A stretch of DNA of 45,096 nt, taken from assembly GCF_000442255.1 (NCBI RefSeq), contig NZ_KE557290.1:1-45096 (forward strand). Reading direction: 5' to 3'. Position 1 is the first letter of the stretch. Every line of letters starts with the position of its first letter. Shown here one piece after another: positions 15,361-23,880 of this stretch. The notes under the pieces were generated by a model. The model ran no database searches. It saw only the letters and a program-made list of their open reading frames with translations, and was not told where the DNA came from. This stretch comes from Salipiger mucosus DSM 16094. GTDB lineage: Bacteria > Pseudomonadota > Alphaproteobacteria > Rhodobacterales > Rhodobacteraceae. The position numbers and the translations under genes are program-made.

Positions 15361-15873
15361 ATGCAGAAAGAGTACATCGACGTGTGCTGTCCGACTTGCG
15401 GAGGACGCGCACAGTTTCACGAACCCTTCCGCTTCTCCCACATGATGCGCTTTTCCGTGGTGCCCGAGAACGCCCACCTGTGGGGGCGCCTCGTCGTCGA
15501 GGAGCTCTATCCCGAGCACTTCTCCTGGACGCAGCCCGAGACCGACAGTCCGGTGTTCCATCGCACGACGAACGAGGTCGGTCCCGGCTATCGCCTGAAC
15601 CATCGCGGCATGCTCGAATGCCCCAAGTGCGAGACCTTCCAGGCGGTCCAGATCCGCTGGCCGCAGGCGGCCTTCTGGCAATGGACCGTCGAGGGCCACA
15701 CCCTGATCGCTCGGAACCGGACCCATGCGGAGGAAATCCTCGCCTATCTGCGGGAAACCCCGCGCCCGCCGCACCGCAAGCCGGGCCTGCGGGAGCTTCC
15801 GGCCCCATTACTGAAGAAGCGGGCGTCGAGCATTGCCTGCCGGCGCATGGAACGGACGCTGGAAGCCGCCTGA
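15361..15873 (+). CDS. Zinc-ribbon hypothetical protein
   Basis: Encodes 170 aa starting MQKEYIDVCCPTCGGRAQF. Two CxxC knuckles (CPTC at about 10-13 and CPKC at about 87-90) probably bind one zinc ion. Conserved-looking aromatic stretches lie between (EPFRFSHMMRF, LYPEHFSWTQPETD). The C-terminal 40 residues are basic and Pro-rich, as in a nucleic-acid-binding tail. No signal peptide or TM. I do not recognise a named family. It precedes the partition array and parA but is separated by about 280 bp. Confidence 0.7.
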   Translation: MQKEYIDVCCPTCGGRAQFHEPFRFSHMMRFSVVPENAHLWGRLVVEELYPEHFSWTQPETDSPVFHRTTNEVGPGYRLNHRGMLECPKCETFQAVQIRWPQAAFWQWTVEGHTLIARNRTHAEEILAYLRETPRPPHRKPGLRELPAPLLKKRASSIACRRMERTLEAA

Positions 15874-15978
15874 CTTGATCCGAAAACCATCAGCGGGGAT
15901 GCGCGGCCCGGGCATCCCCGCGGCCGGGCCGCCCGGACTGGTGTCGGGTCTTCGACCCCAAGCCTCTGCAGAAGCTTA

Positions 15979-16096
15979 AAAGTACCCTTAGGTAGCATAT
16001 GGTACCATACTCTACCCTACCTGTAGGTAGCTTAAAGTACCCTACCATACCCTTTGGTACTCTACCCTACCTTATGCTAGGCTACGGTACGCTAGA
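15979..16096 (+). repeat. parS: GGTA/TACC repeat array upstream of parA (candidate centromere/operator)
   Basis: More than a dozen GGTA or TACC(C) units in both orientations are packed into about 118 bp, including two copies of TCTACCCTACCT and two of AGTACCCT. It lies 58 bp upstream of the parA start. Such dense short repeats beside a ParA gene are typical of partition sites bound by the small partner protein, which usually also represses the operon. Inferred from position and repetition. Confidence 0.65.
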
Positions 16097-16153
16097 GCCT
16101 CGCAAAGAGGCCGGGACCGAGACAGAGCAGACACGAGAACAGGATCCATTCCC

Positions 16154-16846
16154 ATGCCCGTCATCTCCTTCGCCAACTCCAAGGGCGGGAGCGGCAAGAC
16201 CACGAGCGCCTTGCTCCTGGCCTCCGCCCTCGCGGAAACCCGCCCGACGACCATCATCGATGCCGACCCGCGCCATCCGATCACCACCTGGGCGGAGAAG
16301 ACGGGCAGGCCCGAGACGCTCTCGGTCGTCACCAACACCTCCGAGAAGACCATCCTCGACGAGATCGAGGAGGCCGCCGGCCGCGATCCTTTTGTCATCA
16401 TAGATCTTGAGGGTACCGCCTCGCGCCTGATGAGCTATGCCATCAGCCAGTCGGACCTGGTGATCGTTCCGCTCAAGGAGCAGCAGCAGGACGCCCAGGC
16501 GGCCCTCGACGTGATCCAGGAGATCCACCGCGACATGAAGGCCCTGCGCCGCCGCATCCCGTACTCCGTGCTCTTCACCCAGAGCCGCGCCGCGGTCAAA
16601 TCGCGCACCGCACGGCACATCTCGGCGCAGTTTCGCAACAACGACCAGATCGACACCTTCGACACCGAGATCCACGAGCGCGATGCCTTCGCCGCCATGT
16701 TCTCCATGGGCGGCACGGTGGCTGGCATGGATCCGAAACAGGTCAACGGGATCGACAAGGCGCTGGCCAATATCGAGGCTTTCCGGGCCGAGGTCGTGGC
16801 CAAGCTCCGCGCCATCCGCAACGGCGAGACGGGGAGGGCGGCCTGA
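16154..16846 (+). CDS. parA: ParA family partition ATPase
   Basis: Encodes 230 aa. Deviant Walker A KGGSGKTTSA (residues 10-19, signature Lys10 and Lys15), Walker A' IIDADPRHPITTW, Walker B FVIIDLEGTAS. The short length without an N-terminal HTH fits the type Ib/VirC1-like ParA group, which does not itself repress the operon. ParA forms ATP-driven gradients on the nucleoid that move and position plasmid copies. The stop overlaps the next start as TGATG (16844-16848), so the two genes are coupled. AGGA about 10 nt before the ATG serves as ribosome site. Confidence 0.92.
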   Translation: MPVISFANSKGGSGKTTSALLLASALAETRPTTIIDADPRHPITTWAEKTGRPETLSVVTNTSEKTILDEIEEAAGRDPFVIIDLEGTASRLMSYAISQSDLVIVPLKEQQQDAQAALDVIQEIHRDMKALRRRIPYSVLFTQSRAAVKSRTARHISAQFRNNDQIDTFDTEIHERDAFAAMFSMGGTVAGMDPKQVNGIDKALANIEAFRAEVVAKLRAIRNGETGRAA

Positions 16847-17145
16847 TGTCCAACCGCGAGGCGCTTGCCATTCCAAGCTTCGACGACGATGATCTCGACG
16901 ATTTCGCCCCGCGCAGCTCGGCGCCCACGCCGTCAGCCGGGGCACGCAAGGCCGTGGACGAAGTTTCGCAGTTTCCCAGTCGCGAGGCACCGGCGGACGC
17001 GCAGCTCAATCTCAAAGGGCCGCGTCCGGTGCTCGATCGCTTCCGGGCCATGTGCAAGGCTGACCGTCGCAGCTACTACGACATGCTCGAACAGCTCATG
17101 GATCACTACGAAGGCAGGGCAGGGGGCCCGGACGGCGGCTTGTGA
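16846..17145 (+). CDS. Small ParA partner, probable centromere-binding protein
   Basis: Encodes 99 aa. The N-terminal half is acidic and disordered (FDDDDLDDFAPRSSAPTPSA). The C-terminal half is basic and helical (LNLKGPRPVLDRFRAMCKAD then RRSYYDMLEQLMDHYEG), which resembles the ribbon-helix-helix domain of ParG/ParR-like partners that bind the centromere. The 1-nt overlap with parA and the repeat array upstream support this role. No HTH-type ParB is present. Assigned by context; the sequence itself is too short for a firm family call. Confidence 0.7.
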   Translation: MSNREALAIPSFDDDDLDDFAPRSSAPTPSAGARKAVDEVSQFPSREAPADAQLNLKGPRPVLDRFRAMCKADRRSYYDMLEQLMDHYEGRAGGPDGGL

Positions 17146-17316
17146 CCGCGTCGTCGGCACCTTGCACATGCGATGCACTCTGCCGTGTGACGGCGGCCGG
17201 AAAGTCTCGGCTCGATCCCGAGGCATGCCGTCGTTCTGCGCCATTCCGGGGATGTTAATCCCCTGTTAATGATTTCTGGCCCCTCATCTGGAGATGACTG
17301 ACAGGTGAGGGGCGAC

Positions 17317-17493
17317 ATGACGGATAAAGATGCCAAGACCGATTTCGACCAGAAGTGCATGGCTGCGCTTGTGGACTACGTCGAGCGATACGGCTTGACC
17401 CCACTTGCCAGGGAAGCGCTGATCCGGCCCTCAATCGACCCAAATATCATTCTCAGGCTTCGACCTTCGGCAGGGTCGGAGCCCACCGGATGA
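17317..17493 (+). CDS. Small helical protein (58 aa), paralogue of the 14469 gene
   Basis: Encodes 58 aa from ATG 17317 with a GAGGGG ribosome site. The core FDQKCMAALVDYVERYGLTP followed by LAREALIR is shared with the minus-strand gene at 14469-14609; the C-terminal tails differ. Both have a GTTAATCCC...GTTAA element upstream. No TM or known motif. It lies 170 bp after the partition genes and may be backbone-related. Function unknown. Confidence 0.65.
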   Translation: MTDKDAKTDFDQKCMAALVDYVERYGLTPLAREALIRPSIDPNIILRLRPSAGSEPTG

Positions 17494-17674
17494 AATATTG
17501 GTCAAAGCTCGTTTGACGATGAAATCGTCATCAACTTTCATCCGTAGCGTGTGGACACGCCTCACAGGAAAAGTTACCCGGATCACGGGATTGTAATCTG
17601 AGTTCGGATCATACCCCGATGCGGGTCATATTTTCTCGCAGGCATATGCGCCGGACACACTTCGGAGAGTAGCG

Positions 17675-18373
17675 TTGAGTACCGTAGAGTTTTTTGGCAA
17701 GTCGCCCAGCACAGTATATCCGTCTCGAGAAACGCGCGACGCCATCCGCCGTGACAGCCGGACCTTCTACACCCTTTACGCCAAGCGAGTCTTCGATCTC
17801 GCTCTCGCCGTGGCCCTGCTGCCGGTCCTTCTGCCAGTGATCACAATTCTCTGGGTGATGACTGCCCGCGACGGCGGGCCGGGGTTCTTCGGGCATCGCC
17901 GGATCGGGCAGAATGGCAAGGTCTTTCGATGCTGGAAAATCCGCACCATGGTGGTTGATGCCGAGGCTCGGCTCGCCGAGCACCTGGCTGCCAACCCCGA
18001 GGCCGCCGAGGAATGGGAACGCGACCATAAGCTGCGCGACGATCCGCGCATCACCCGCCTCGGCGCCTTCCTCCGGGCGACCAGCCTCGACGAACTCCCC
18101 CAGATCTGGAATGTGCTGAAAGGCGAAATGAGCTTTGTCGGACCACGTCCGGTGGTGCGGGACGAGATGCGGAAATACGGCACCTCACGAACCGCCTACC
18201 TGGCAATGAAGCCCGGTATCACCGGCCTCTGGCAAGTGTCCGGACGGAACGACGTCAGCTACGACGAGCGTGTTCGCATGGACGTAGACTATGTTTTCGA
18301 CGTGTCGTTTTTTACCGACGTTCGGCTCATGCTTCTGACAGGGCTCTCGGTCATCGATCGCACCGGCCGCTAG
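17675..18373 (+). CDS. Undecaprenyl-phosphate sugar-1-phosphate transferase (ExoY/WbaP-like)
   Basis: Encodes 232 aa; starts at TTG 17675 with a GGAGAG ribosome site 7 nt upstream. This is the initiating enzyme of repeat-unit assembly: it moves a sugar-1-phosphate from UDP-sugar to undecaprenyl phosphate at the inner membrane. Features of the small monotopic bacterial sugar transferase family: a single re-entrant hydrophobic helix (KRVFDLALAVALLPVLLPV, about 37-56), GQNGKVFRCWKIRTM, the catalytic Asp-Glu region in LGAFLRATSLDELPQIWNV, GEMSFVGPRP, and PGITGLWQVSGR. The donor (galactose or glucose) cannot be told from sequence. It stands alone, 9 kb from the other EPS genes, with the cellulose operon between; it most likely serves the Wzx/Wzy polymer since cellulose needs no lipid carrier. 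Confidence 0.9.
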   Translation: MSTVEFFGKSPSTVYPSRETRDAIRRDSRTFYTLYAKRVFDLALAVALLPVLLPVITILWVMTARDGGPGFFGHRRIGQNGKVFRCWKIRTMVVDAEARLAEHLAANPEAAEEWERDHKLRDDPRITRLGAFLRATSLDELPQIWNVLKGEMSFVGPRPVVRDEMRKYGTSRTAYLAMKPGITGLWQVSGRNDVSYDERVRMDVDYVFDVSFFTDVRLMLLTGLSVIDRTGR

Positions 18374-18602
18374 CCCGCCCAAGCCAGATGCAGTCTGCTG
18401 GCGAGGAGGCCAACATAGCTCAACTCTTAAGAGAAATATCTTTATTTTAAAGTCTCTTAAGGGGAAATTTGGGTGATTTGTGCGCTCCAAATGCCACGAT
18501 CCGTCGTGGTCTCGGCACATTGATCAACTGAACCTTTCTGTTGCGTCGCTCGGTGAACAATAACTGCGCTAGGTTAATGATTTTCTAGTCGCGGATAATG
18601 GT
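18374..18602 (+). promoter_or_regulatory. AT-rich leader of the cellulose operon with paired palindromes
   Basis: Unusually AT-rich for its surroundings. A perfect palindrome CTCTTAAGAG (18424-18433) is repeated as CTCTTAAGGG (18454-18463) exactly 30 bp further on, about three helical turns, so the two sites face the same side of the helix. This suggests a cooperative regulator site controlling bcs expression; AT-richness also suits H-NS binding. The regulator is not identified. Confidence 0.45.
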
Positions 18603-19286
18603 GTGAAGCGCTCCACAGTAGTTGAACGTGCTCGTGTCCGGCGGATCGCCCACTGGCAGCTGTGGTGGCTGCTGGCCCCGATGCTTCTTCTCGGCTGCGA
18701 ACCTCACTCCGAACTCAATACGCGGTTCTGGAATGCGCTCGACCGCGTTTCCTTCGTTAGTCTGCCACTGACGGAGGCCTGGGTGAGACATGCCGACGTG
18801 TCGCTGGTACTCGAACGGCGGTACAGGTCAATCGCCGAACAGCGGCTGCTCTTGCCCAACACAACCTCGATCCGCGGCGAAAATTTCATTCTCATGATCG
18901 CGCAGGAGGCGCGCGCGCCCGGAGTGGGGCGGTTCAGCCCGGGGCTACTCTTGGCGCGGAACGACGGCCCACCCGAACCCTTTGTCGATTTCGACGGCCA
19001 ACCGACCTCGTCACGTCAAGACACGCTGGGCTGGTTGCACTGGTCCCAATGGACCAACGGGACCGACCTGACCTGCGTGCTGGCATTCCGGCAGCTCGAC
19101 GCGACTGACCGCATCTTGCCCGGTAAGTCCTCGGCGCTCGACATGATGCTGCGCAATTGCCTGTACGGGACCGCGGAAGAAGCCTTGGAACCGCTCATCG
19201 ACATCCATACTGGATATGCGGCCATTGCGGAGCATCCGAATGGCAACCAGCGCATGCTGTCACCGCTGGCAGGTCCGCGGCCATGA
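18603..19286 (+). CDS. bcsN: Cellulose biosynthesis lipoprotein BcsN
   Basis: Encodes 227 aa with a GTG start and no strong ribosome site. After a basic N-terminus it has a lipoprotein signal LLAPMLLLGCEPHS (Cys about 32). The mature part contains LVLERRYRSIAEQRLLLPN then TSIRGENFILMIAQEA, which fits the BcsN pattern (two strands around a Gly-Glu-Asn-hydrophobic turn). BcsN proteins occur in alphaproteobacterial cellulose operons; their function is unclear. The stop overlaps the bcsA start as ATGA (19283-19286). The family name is my best match and depends partly on position ahead of bcsA. Confidence 0.65.
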   Translation: MKRSTVVERARVRRIAHWQLWWLLAPMLLLGCEPHSELNTRFWNALDRVSFVSLPLTEAWVRHADVSLVLERRYRSIAEQRLLLPNTTSIRGENFILMIAQEARAPGVGRFSPGLLLARNDGPPEPFVDFDGQPTSSRQDTLGWLHWSQWTNGTDLTCVLAFRQLDATDRILPGKSSALDMMLRNCLYGTAEEALEPLIDIHTGYAAIAEHPNGNQRMLSPLAGPRP

Positions 19287-21631
19287 CAGGCAAGCGGGGG
19301 TTCATGTCGATCGCCATCGCACTGCTGGGACTGCTCTGGCTGCTGCTTCTGGCCATCATCATCATCCTGGCCGCGGCCCCGATTGCGGTGTCGGTACAGG
19401 CATTTTTGGCCATCATCAGCGTTGCTCTTATCTGGCTGCTCAAGCGTTTCGTGCCGGTCAACAGACAGGTGCGCTTTCTCGTGCTCGCCATCGCCAGCGT
19501 CTTTGTCATGCGCTACTGGATCTGGCGCGTCTTCGAGACCTTGCCGTCCCCGGAAGACCCGGTGTCTTTTGCCGCGGCCGTTTTGCTCCTGGGCGCGGAA
19601 AGCTTTACGGTCGCCCTGTTCTTCCTGACATGCTTGGTGACCGGCGATCCGTGCGACCGGGCCCCTCCGAAGCTGATGCACGTCTCCCAGGTGCCCAGTG
19701 TCGACATCCTCGTCCCGTCCTACAACGAGCCGCCAGAACTCCTGGCAGTGACCCTCGCGGCGGCCAAGCAGATCATCTACCCCGAGGGAAAGAAGACCGT
19801 CGTGCTCTGCGACGACGGCGGCACGGACCAGCGCTGCAACCATCCCGACAAGGAAATCGCGAACGCCGCCCGTGAACGGCGCGAGACCCTGCAGTCGCTC
19901 TGCCGTGATATGGACATCGTCTATTCGACCCGTGCCCGGAACGAGCATGCCAAGGCGGGCAACCTCAACGCGGCCCTGAAACATCTCGACGGGGACCTGG
20001 TGCTGATCCTGGACGCCGACCATGTCCCGAGCCGGGATTTCCTGGCTCGCACGGCCGGATACTTCGTCGAGAAACCGCGGCTGTTTCTCGTCCAGACACC
20101 GCATTTCTTCACCAATCGCGACCCCATCGAGCGTAATATCGGCCTTCCGGAGACCTGTCCTGCCGAGAACGAGATGTTCTACACCACGATCCACCGGGGC
20201 CTGGACCGCTTGGGGGGCACCTTCTTCTGCGGCTCGGCCGCGCTGTTGCGGCGCGCCGCTCTGGACGAGGTCGGCGGGATCTCGGGGGTGACGATCACCG
20301 AGGACGCCGAAACCGCGCTCGACATCCATTCGCGTGGTTGGGAGAGCCTTTACCTGAACCGGGCAATGAGTGCGGGACTTCAGCCCGAAACCTTTGCCTC
20401 CTTCATACAGCAGCGCGGTCGCTGGGCCACCGGCATGATGCAGATCCTGCTTCTGAAGAACCCGCTGTTCCGGTCCGGCCTCTCGCTGACGCAGCGGCTT
20501 TGTTACCTGAACTCCATGAGCTACTGGCTCTTCCCGGTGGTTCGGATGATCTTCCTGATCAGTCCTCTCTTCTACCTCTTTTTCGGCCTGCAGATCTTCG
20601 TGGTGCAGCCTGACGGGGTAATGGCCTACATCCTGCCGTATCTTCTCATCGCCATGCTGGTGCAGAACGGGCTCTTCGCGCGAGTCAGGTGGCCTTTGAT
20701 CTCGGAAGTCTACGAGATTGCCCAGACGCCCTACCTGCTCAAGGCGGTTTTCAAGACCTTCATCAGCCCGCGATCGGCCAAGTTCAATGTCACGGCGAAG
20801 GACGAAACGCTGGAGGATGAGTTCATCTCTCCCGTTCTGGTTCCACTCCTGCTCACAACGCTCGTCCTGCTTGCCGGCATCGTGGCCGCGGCCCTGCGCT
20901 GGTATCTCTTCCCCGGGGACCGCTCCGTTGTCCAGATCGTCGGTGGCTGGGCGCTGTTCAACCTCCTGCTGGCCATCCTGGCGCTCCGTTCCGTCATCGA
21001 GCGGCAGCGCCGTCTGCTCAAGCCGCGCACCGCGATCATGGCCCCCGCGTCGCTCTGGCCGGAGGGGCAGCACTCCGGGTCCGCGACGGATGTGGTCCTG
21101 CGTGCGATCTCGGCACGGAAAATGAGGTTCGTGTTCGCCGACGACGATCGAAAAAACGAGATGATCGGCGAAGGCGCCCGGCTCGTGATCCGCCCAAAAA
21201 TCGACGATGCGCCAGAGCTTCAGCACGAGCTGACCATCACGCTGACCAGAGCGGAGGACCCGAGTGACAATGCCGGCAGGCGTTTGTGGTCCGCCGACAT
21301 CGATCGCGATCACCTCATCGCCGCCAGTGAGATTACAGCACATCTGGTCTACGGGGACAGTGAGAAGTGGATGGCCGCGCGTGAAGCGGTGCCACGGTCG
21401 CGGGGCCTGATTTCAGGGATCGTCTTCGTGCTGCGACTCAGCCTGACATCGATTGTCCCATCCGCCATCGCCCTTTTCACCTACCGGGGCGCACCACAGG
21501 ACAACCCTGAGGACCGGTACCGTAACGCCAACGAGACCGAGGCGATCAAGTACTATCTGGCCGACAACACGAGCGATAGCGACCTGTCTGCTGCCTTCTT
21601 GCTCCCAGAGGACGAGGGAGCCAGAACATGA
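19283..21631 (+). CDS. bcsA: Cellulose synthase catalytic subunit BcsA with degenerate PilZ domain
   Basis: Encodes 782 aa, close to the Rhodobacter sphaeroides enzyme. It makes beta-1,4-glucan from UDP-glucose and extrudes it across the inner membrane. Seen in order: N-terminal TM helices; GT2 core with LCDDGGTDQRC (Asp about 176), LILDADHVP (DxD, about 243), VTITEDAETALD (TED catalytic base, about 340) and QQRGRWATGM (QxxRW, about 376); further TM helices; a C-terminal PilZ region (about 570-680). The PilZ c-di-GMP signatures RxxxR and DxSxxG are not intact: the first reads RRLLKPR with one extra residue, and the second site reads VLRAISARKM, so Asp, Ser and Gly are all replaced. The gating loop and catalytic residues look normal. 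Coupled by ATGA overlaps to bcsN and bcsB. Confidence 0.93.
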   Translation: MTGKRGFMSIAIALLGLLWLLLLAIIIILAAAPIAVSVQAFLAIISVALIWLLKRFVPVNRQVRFLVLAIASVFVMRYWIWRVFETLPSPEDPVSFAAAVLLLGAESFTVALFFLTCLVTGDPCDRAPPKLMHVSQVPSVDILVPSYNEPPELLAVTLAAAKQIIYPEGKKTVVLCDDGGTDQRCNHPDKEIANAARERRETLQSLCRDMDIVYSTRARNEHAKAGNLNAALKHLDGDLVLILDADHVPSRDFLARTAGYFVEKPRLFLVQTPHFFTNRDPIERNIGLPETCPAENEMFYTTIHRGLDRLGGTFFCGSAALLRRAALDEVGGISGVTITEDAETALDIHSRGWESLYLNRAMSAGLQPETFASFIQQRGRWATGMMQILLLKNPLFRSGLSLTQRLCYLNSMSYWLFPVVRMIFLISPLFYLFFGLQIFVVQPDGVMAYILPYLLIAMLVQNGLFARVRWPLISEVYEIAQTPYLLKAVFKTFISPRSAKFNVTAKDETLEDEFISPVLVPLLLTTLVLLAGIVAAALRWYLFPGDRSVVQIVGGWALFNLLLAILALRSVIERQRRLLKPRTAIMAPASLWPEGQHSGSATDVVLRAISARKMRFVFADDDRKNEMIGEGARLVIRPKIDDAPELQHELTITLTRAEDPSDNAGRRLWSADIDRDHLIAASEITAHLVYGDSEKWMAAREAVPRSRGLISGIVFVLRLSLTSIVPSAIALFTYRGAPQDNPEDRYRNANETEAIKYYLADNTSDSDLSAAFLLPEDEGART

Positions 21632-23880
21632 CCGCCCTCCTCCGCACCTTCATGGCCATCCTGGCCGCAACAACGGTATGGACGGTCTTTTCCGGCGCGA
21701 CCGCCGAGGCCCAGGTGATCCAGCTGGACGAGTTGCCGGGTACCGAGCGTCCCTTGATGGAGCATACCGATGAGGTCTCCGACCGGCTCGCCACAGATCA
21801 CCAGTCGCGGCATGCCTCGTCAGAGCCGCAGACCTCCGGACCCGAAGCCCGACCTGATGTTCTCCTGCCCCTGCGCGCTCTTCACCCGCAGTCCGGAGAA
21901 ACCGCGCGCTACAGGCTGGGTGGTGAATTCGATGAGGCGCGGTTCGTGCTCTTCGTGCCCAATACGTCCGTCGATTCTACGCTGAGACTCTCAACCTTCA
22001 GCACGGTCAATGTCCTGCCCGAGCAGTCGCGGATCGACGTGCTGGTGAACGGGACCGAGGTTGGCGTGATCATTCCGGAAAACTTCAACGCCTTCCGCAC
22101 TGCCGAGCTATCGCTTCCTCCCGGTGTGCTGAAGGAAGGACGCAATGTCGTGTCTCTCAAGGCCCGGCACACCCATCGTGTCTCTTGCGGGCCGGAAGCG
22201 GGCTTTTCTCTCTGGACTGAGGTCGCGCTCGAGCGAAGTGGGGTGACGCTGGCAGCTGCTTCCCTCGACGCCGACATTCTCGGCTTTCTTTCCGCGGTAT
22301 CCGCCCAGACGGCCAGGGGACAACCGATCTCGCTCCGAGCCGGCGAGGATGTTGAGCTACAGGATTCGGCGACAAAAATCATCGCCCGCATTTCGAAAGC
22401 ACTTGGCGGTATTCCACCGTCTCTGGCTCTTGAGGGGTACTACACGACCGAGGCCGCACTTCCGGAACTCGCTCGGGTGACCAGTTTGCCGGAAGGCATG
22501 GTGCTTGAGGATGGATTCGAGATCCGTCGCGGTGGGGATGGCGCCATCGTGCTCCTGGTGGAGCACGATGCCCACGATGTGGCGGGCCAAGCGCTCCTGG
22601 ATACCCTTCCCGACAGCGACATCGAGGCTCTGCCACCTCAACTGTCACCGGGCACACCGATCCGATTAGCCGATCTCGATCAGGAAACCATTGAGGGCAG
22701 GGGACACTACATCCGGGAAGCTCTGGACTTTAGCCTGCCGTTGGACTGGCTGGTTCTCGCCTCGCAAAAAGCTCGCATGCGCCTGCTGTACCGCTTTGAC
22801 ACGAGCCTGCCCGAGGGCTCTCTTCTTCTGGTCAAGGTGAACGACACCACCGTGCGACTGCTGCCTCTCGACCAGGCCGGAGACGCCGGCCGACCGCTGC
22901 CCGTTCTTCCCGTCGATTTCGATGCTGCGCTACTGACCCCGGGTCTCAACCGCATAATATTCGAGGCACTCATCCCCGGCGATCCGCCCGACCGCGCCTG
23001 CGACCTGCGCGACGATCCCGTGTTCGAAATTTCGGATCGGACGACGCTCTTCGTGCCAGACTCCCCGTCGATGAGCGTGACTGGCATCGAGCGCGTCCTG
23101 ACGCATCTCCAGCCCTCTGATCTCGAGGTAAGCGAACGCGCCGCAGCGCGGCTTCCCGCAGGACTTCTGCCGCAACTCGCCGCGATATATAACGGAGCCC
23201 AAGGGCCGGATGCTGCCGAAACAGGCGAATCCTACCGGCTGACCATCGGTACGCTTCAGGACATCCCCCAGGTGACGGGGGGTCTCGTTACCGCGCATCT
23301 TCCCGCCTTCCGCGAGATCCTGACAACACCGACGGGGACCGCCGCCAACGGGACCGGGAATTCCCCTTCCGAGATACGGTTCGGCTCCATGAACGCACCG
23401 TCCTGGCGGTTGTCCCTCCCTGACCGACTGGGTGACTTGCGCGGCCGGCTGGAAAGCTGGGTTGAAGTGCTCTGGTACGGAGATACGCCTAAATTTGGCG
23501 AGTGGCTGCATGATCGGCGCGCGGAGGCGCTACTCTTGCAGCCCAACCCGGATCGGCCGCGTGATGCCTGGTTGATCCTTGGCCCGGACGCGGATCCGCA
23601 GACGATCGTTGCCTCGCTTGCTCGCGCGACGTGGTCGCCCGAGGGGCCGCGTGGTCAGGTGTCGGCATACCGGGCCGAAACAGGCTGGCAAAGTTGGACG
23701 TCCCATTCCAGGAATGTCGTCCTGCATGAGCCGATAACCTATAAGAACCTGCAGGCGGTCCTTGGGAATTTCGCCAGTGCACAGCCCTGGGCATTCATTG
23801 TCGTCATCATGGCATTCACGCTGTGCTCAGCATTCGTCGGCATGATCATTGCCGCACTTGCTCAACGGAGAGACCGATGA
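21628..23880 (+). CDS. bcsB: Cellulose synthase periplasmic subunit BcsB
   Basis: Encodes 750 aa. It has a signal peptide (FMAILAATTVWTVFSGATAE), a long periplasmic part of alternating carbohydrate-binding jelly-roll and flavodoxin-like domains (LRLSTFSTVNVLPEQSRIDV, IPENFNAFRTAELSLPPG, then a second similar pair), and one C-terminal TM helix (AFIVVIMAFTLCSAFVGMII) that packs against BcsA and is required for its activity. Length is typical for alphaproteobacterial BcsB. The start overlaps bcsA and the stop overlaps bcsZ, both as ATGA, so the subunits are made in step. Confidence 0.93.
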   Translation: MTALLRTFMAILAATTVWTVFSGATAEAQVIQLDELPGTERPLMEHTDEVSDRLATDHQSRHASSEPQTSGPEARPDVLLPLRALHPQSGETARYRLGGEFDEARFVLFVPNTSVDSTLRLSTFSTVNVLPEQSRIDVLVNGTEVGVIIPENFNAFRTAELSLPPGVLKEGRNVVSLKARHTHRVSCGPEAGFSLWTEVALERSGVTLAAASLDADILGFLSAVSAQTARGQPISLRAGEDVELQDSATKIIARISKALGGIPPSLALEGYYTTEAALPELARVTSLPEGMVLEDGFEIRRGGDGAIVLLVEHDAHDVAGQALLDTLPDSDIEALPPQLSPGTPIRLADLDQETIEGRGHYIREALDFSLPLDWLVLASQKARMRLLYRFDTSLPEGSLLLVKVNDTTVRLLPLDQAGDAGRPLPVLPVDFDAALLTPGLNRIIFEALIPGDPPDRACDLRDDPVFEISDRTTLFVPDSPSMSVTGIERVLTHLQPSDLEVSERAAARLPAGLLPQLAAIYNGAQGPDAAETGESYRLTIGTLQDIPQVTGGLVTAHLPAFREILTTPTGTAANGTGNSPSEIRFGSMNAPSWRLSLPDRLGDLRGRLESWVEVLWYGDTPKFGEWLHDRRAEALLLQPNPDRPRDAWLILGPDADPQTIVASLARATWSPEGPRGQVSAYRAETGWQSWTSHSRNVVLHEPITYKNLQAVLGNFASAQPWAFIVVIMAFTLCSAFVGMIIAALAQRRDR

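Noticed and set aside
19016-21343. 775-aa minus-strand frame opposite bcsA
   Set aside because: Long but antisense to a gene with all catalytic motifs; composition is that of a mirror frame.
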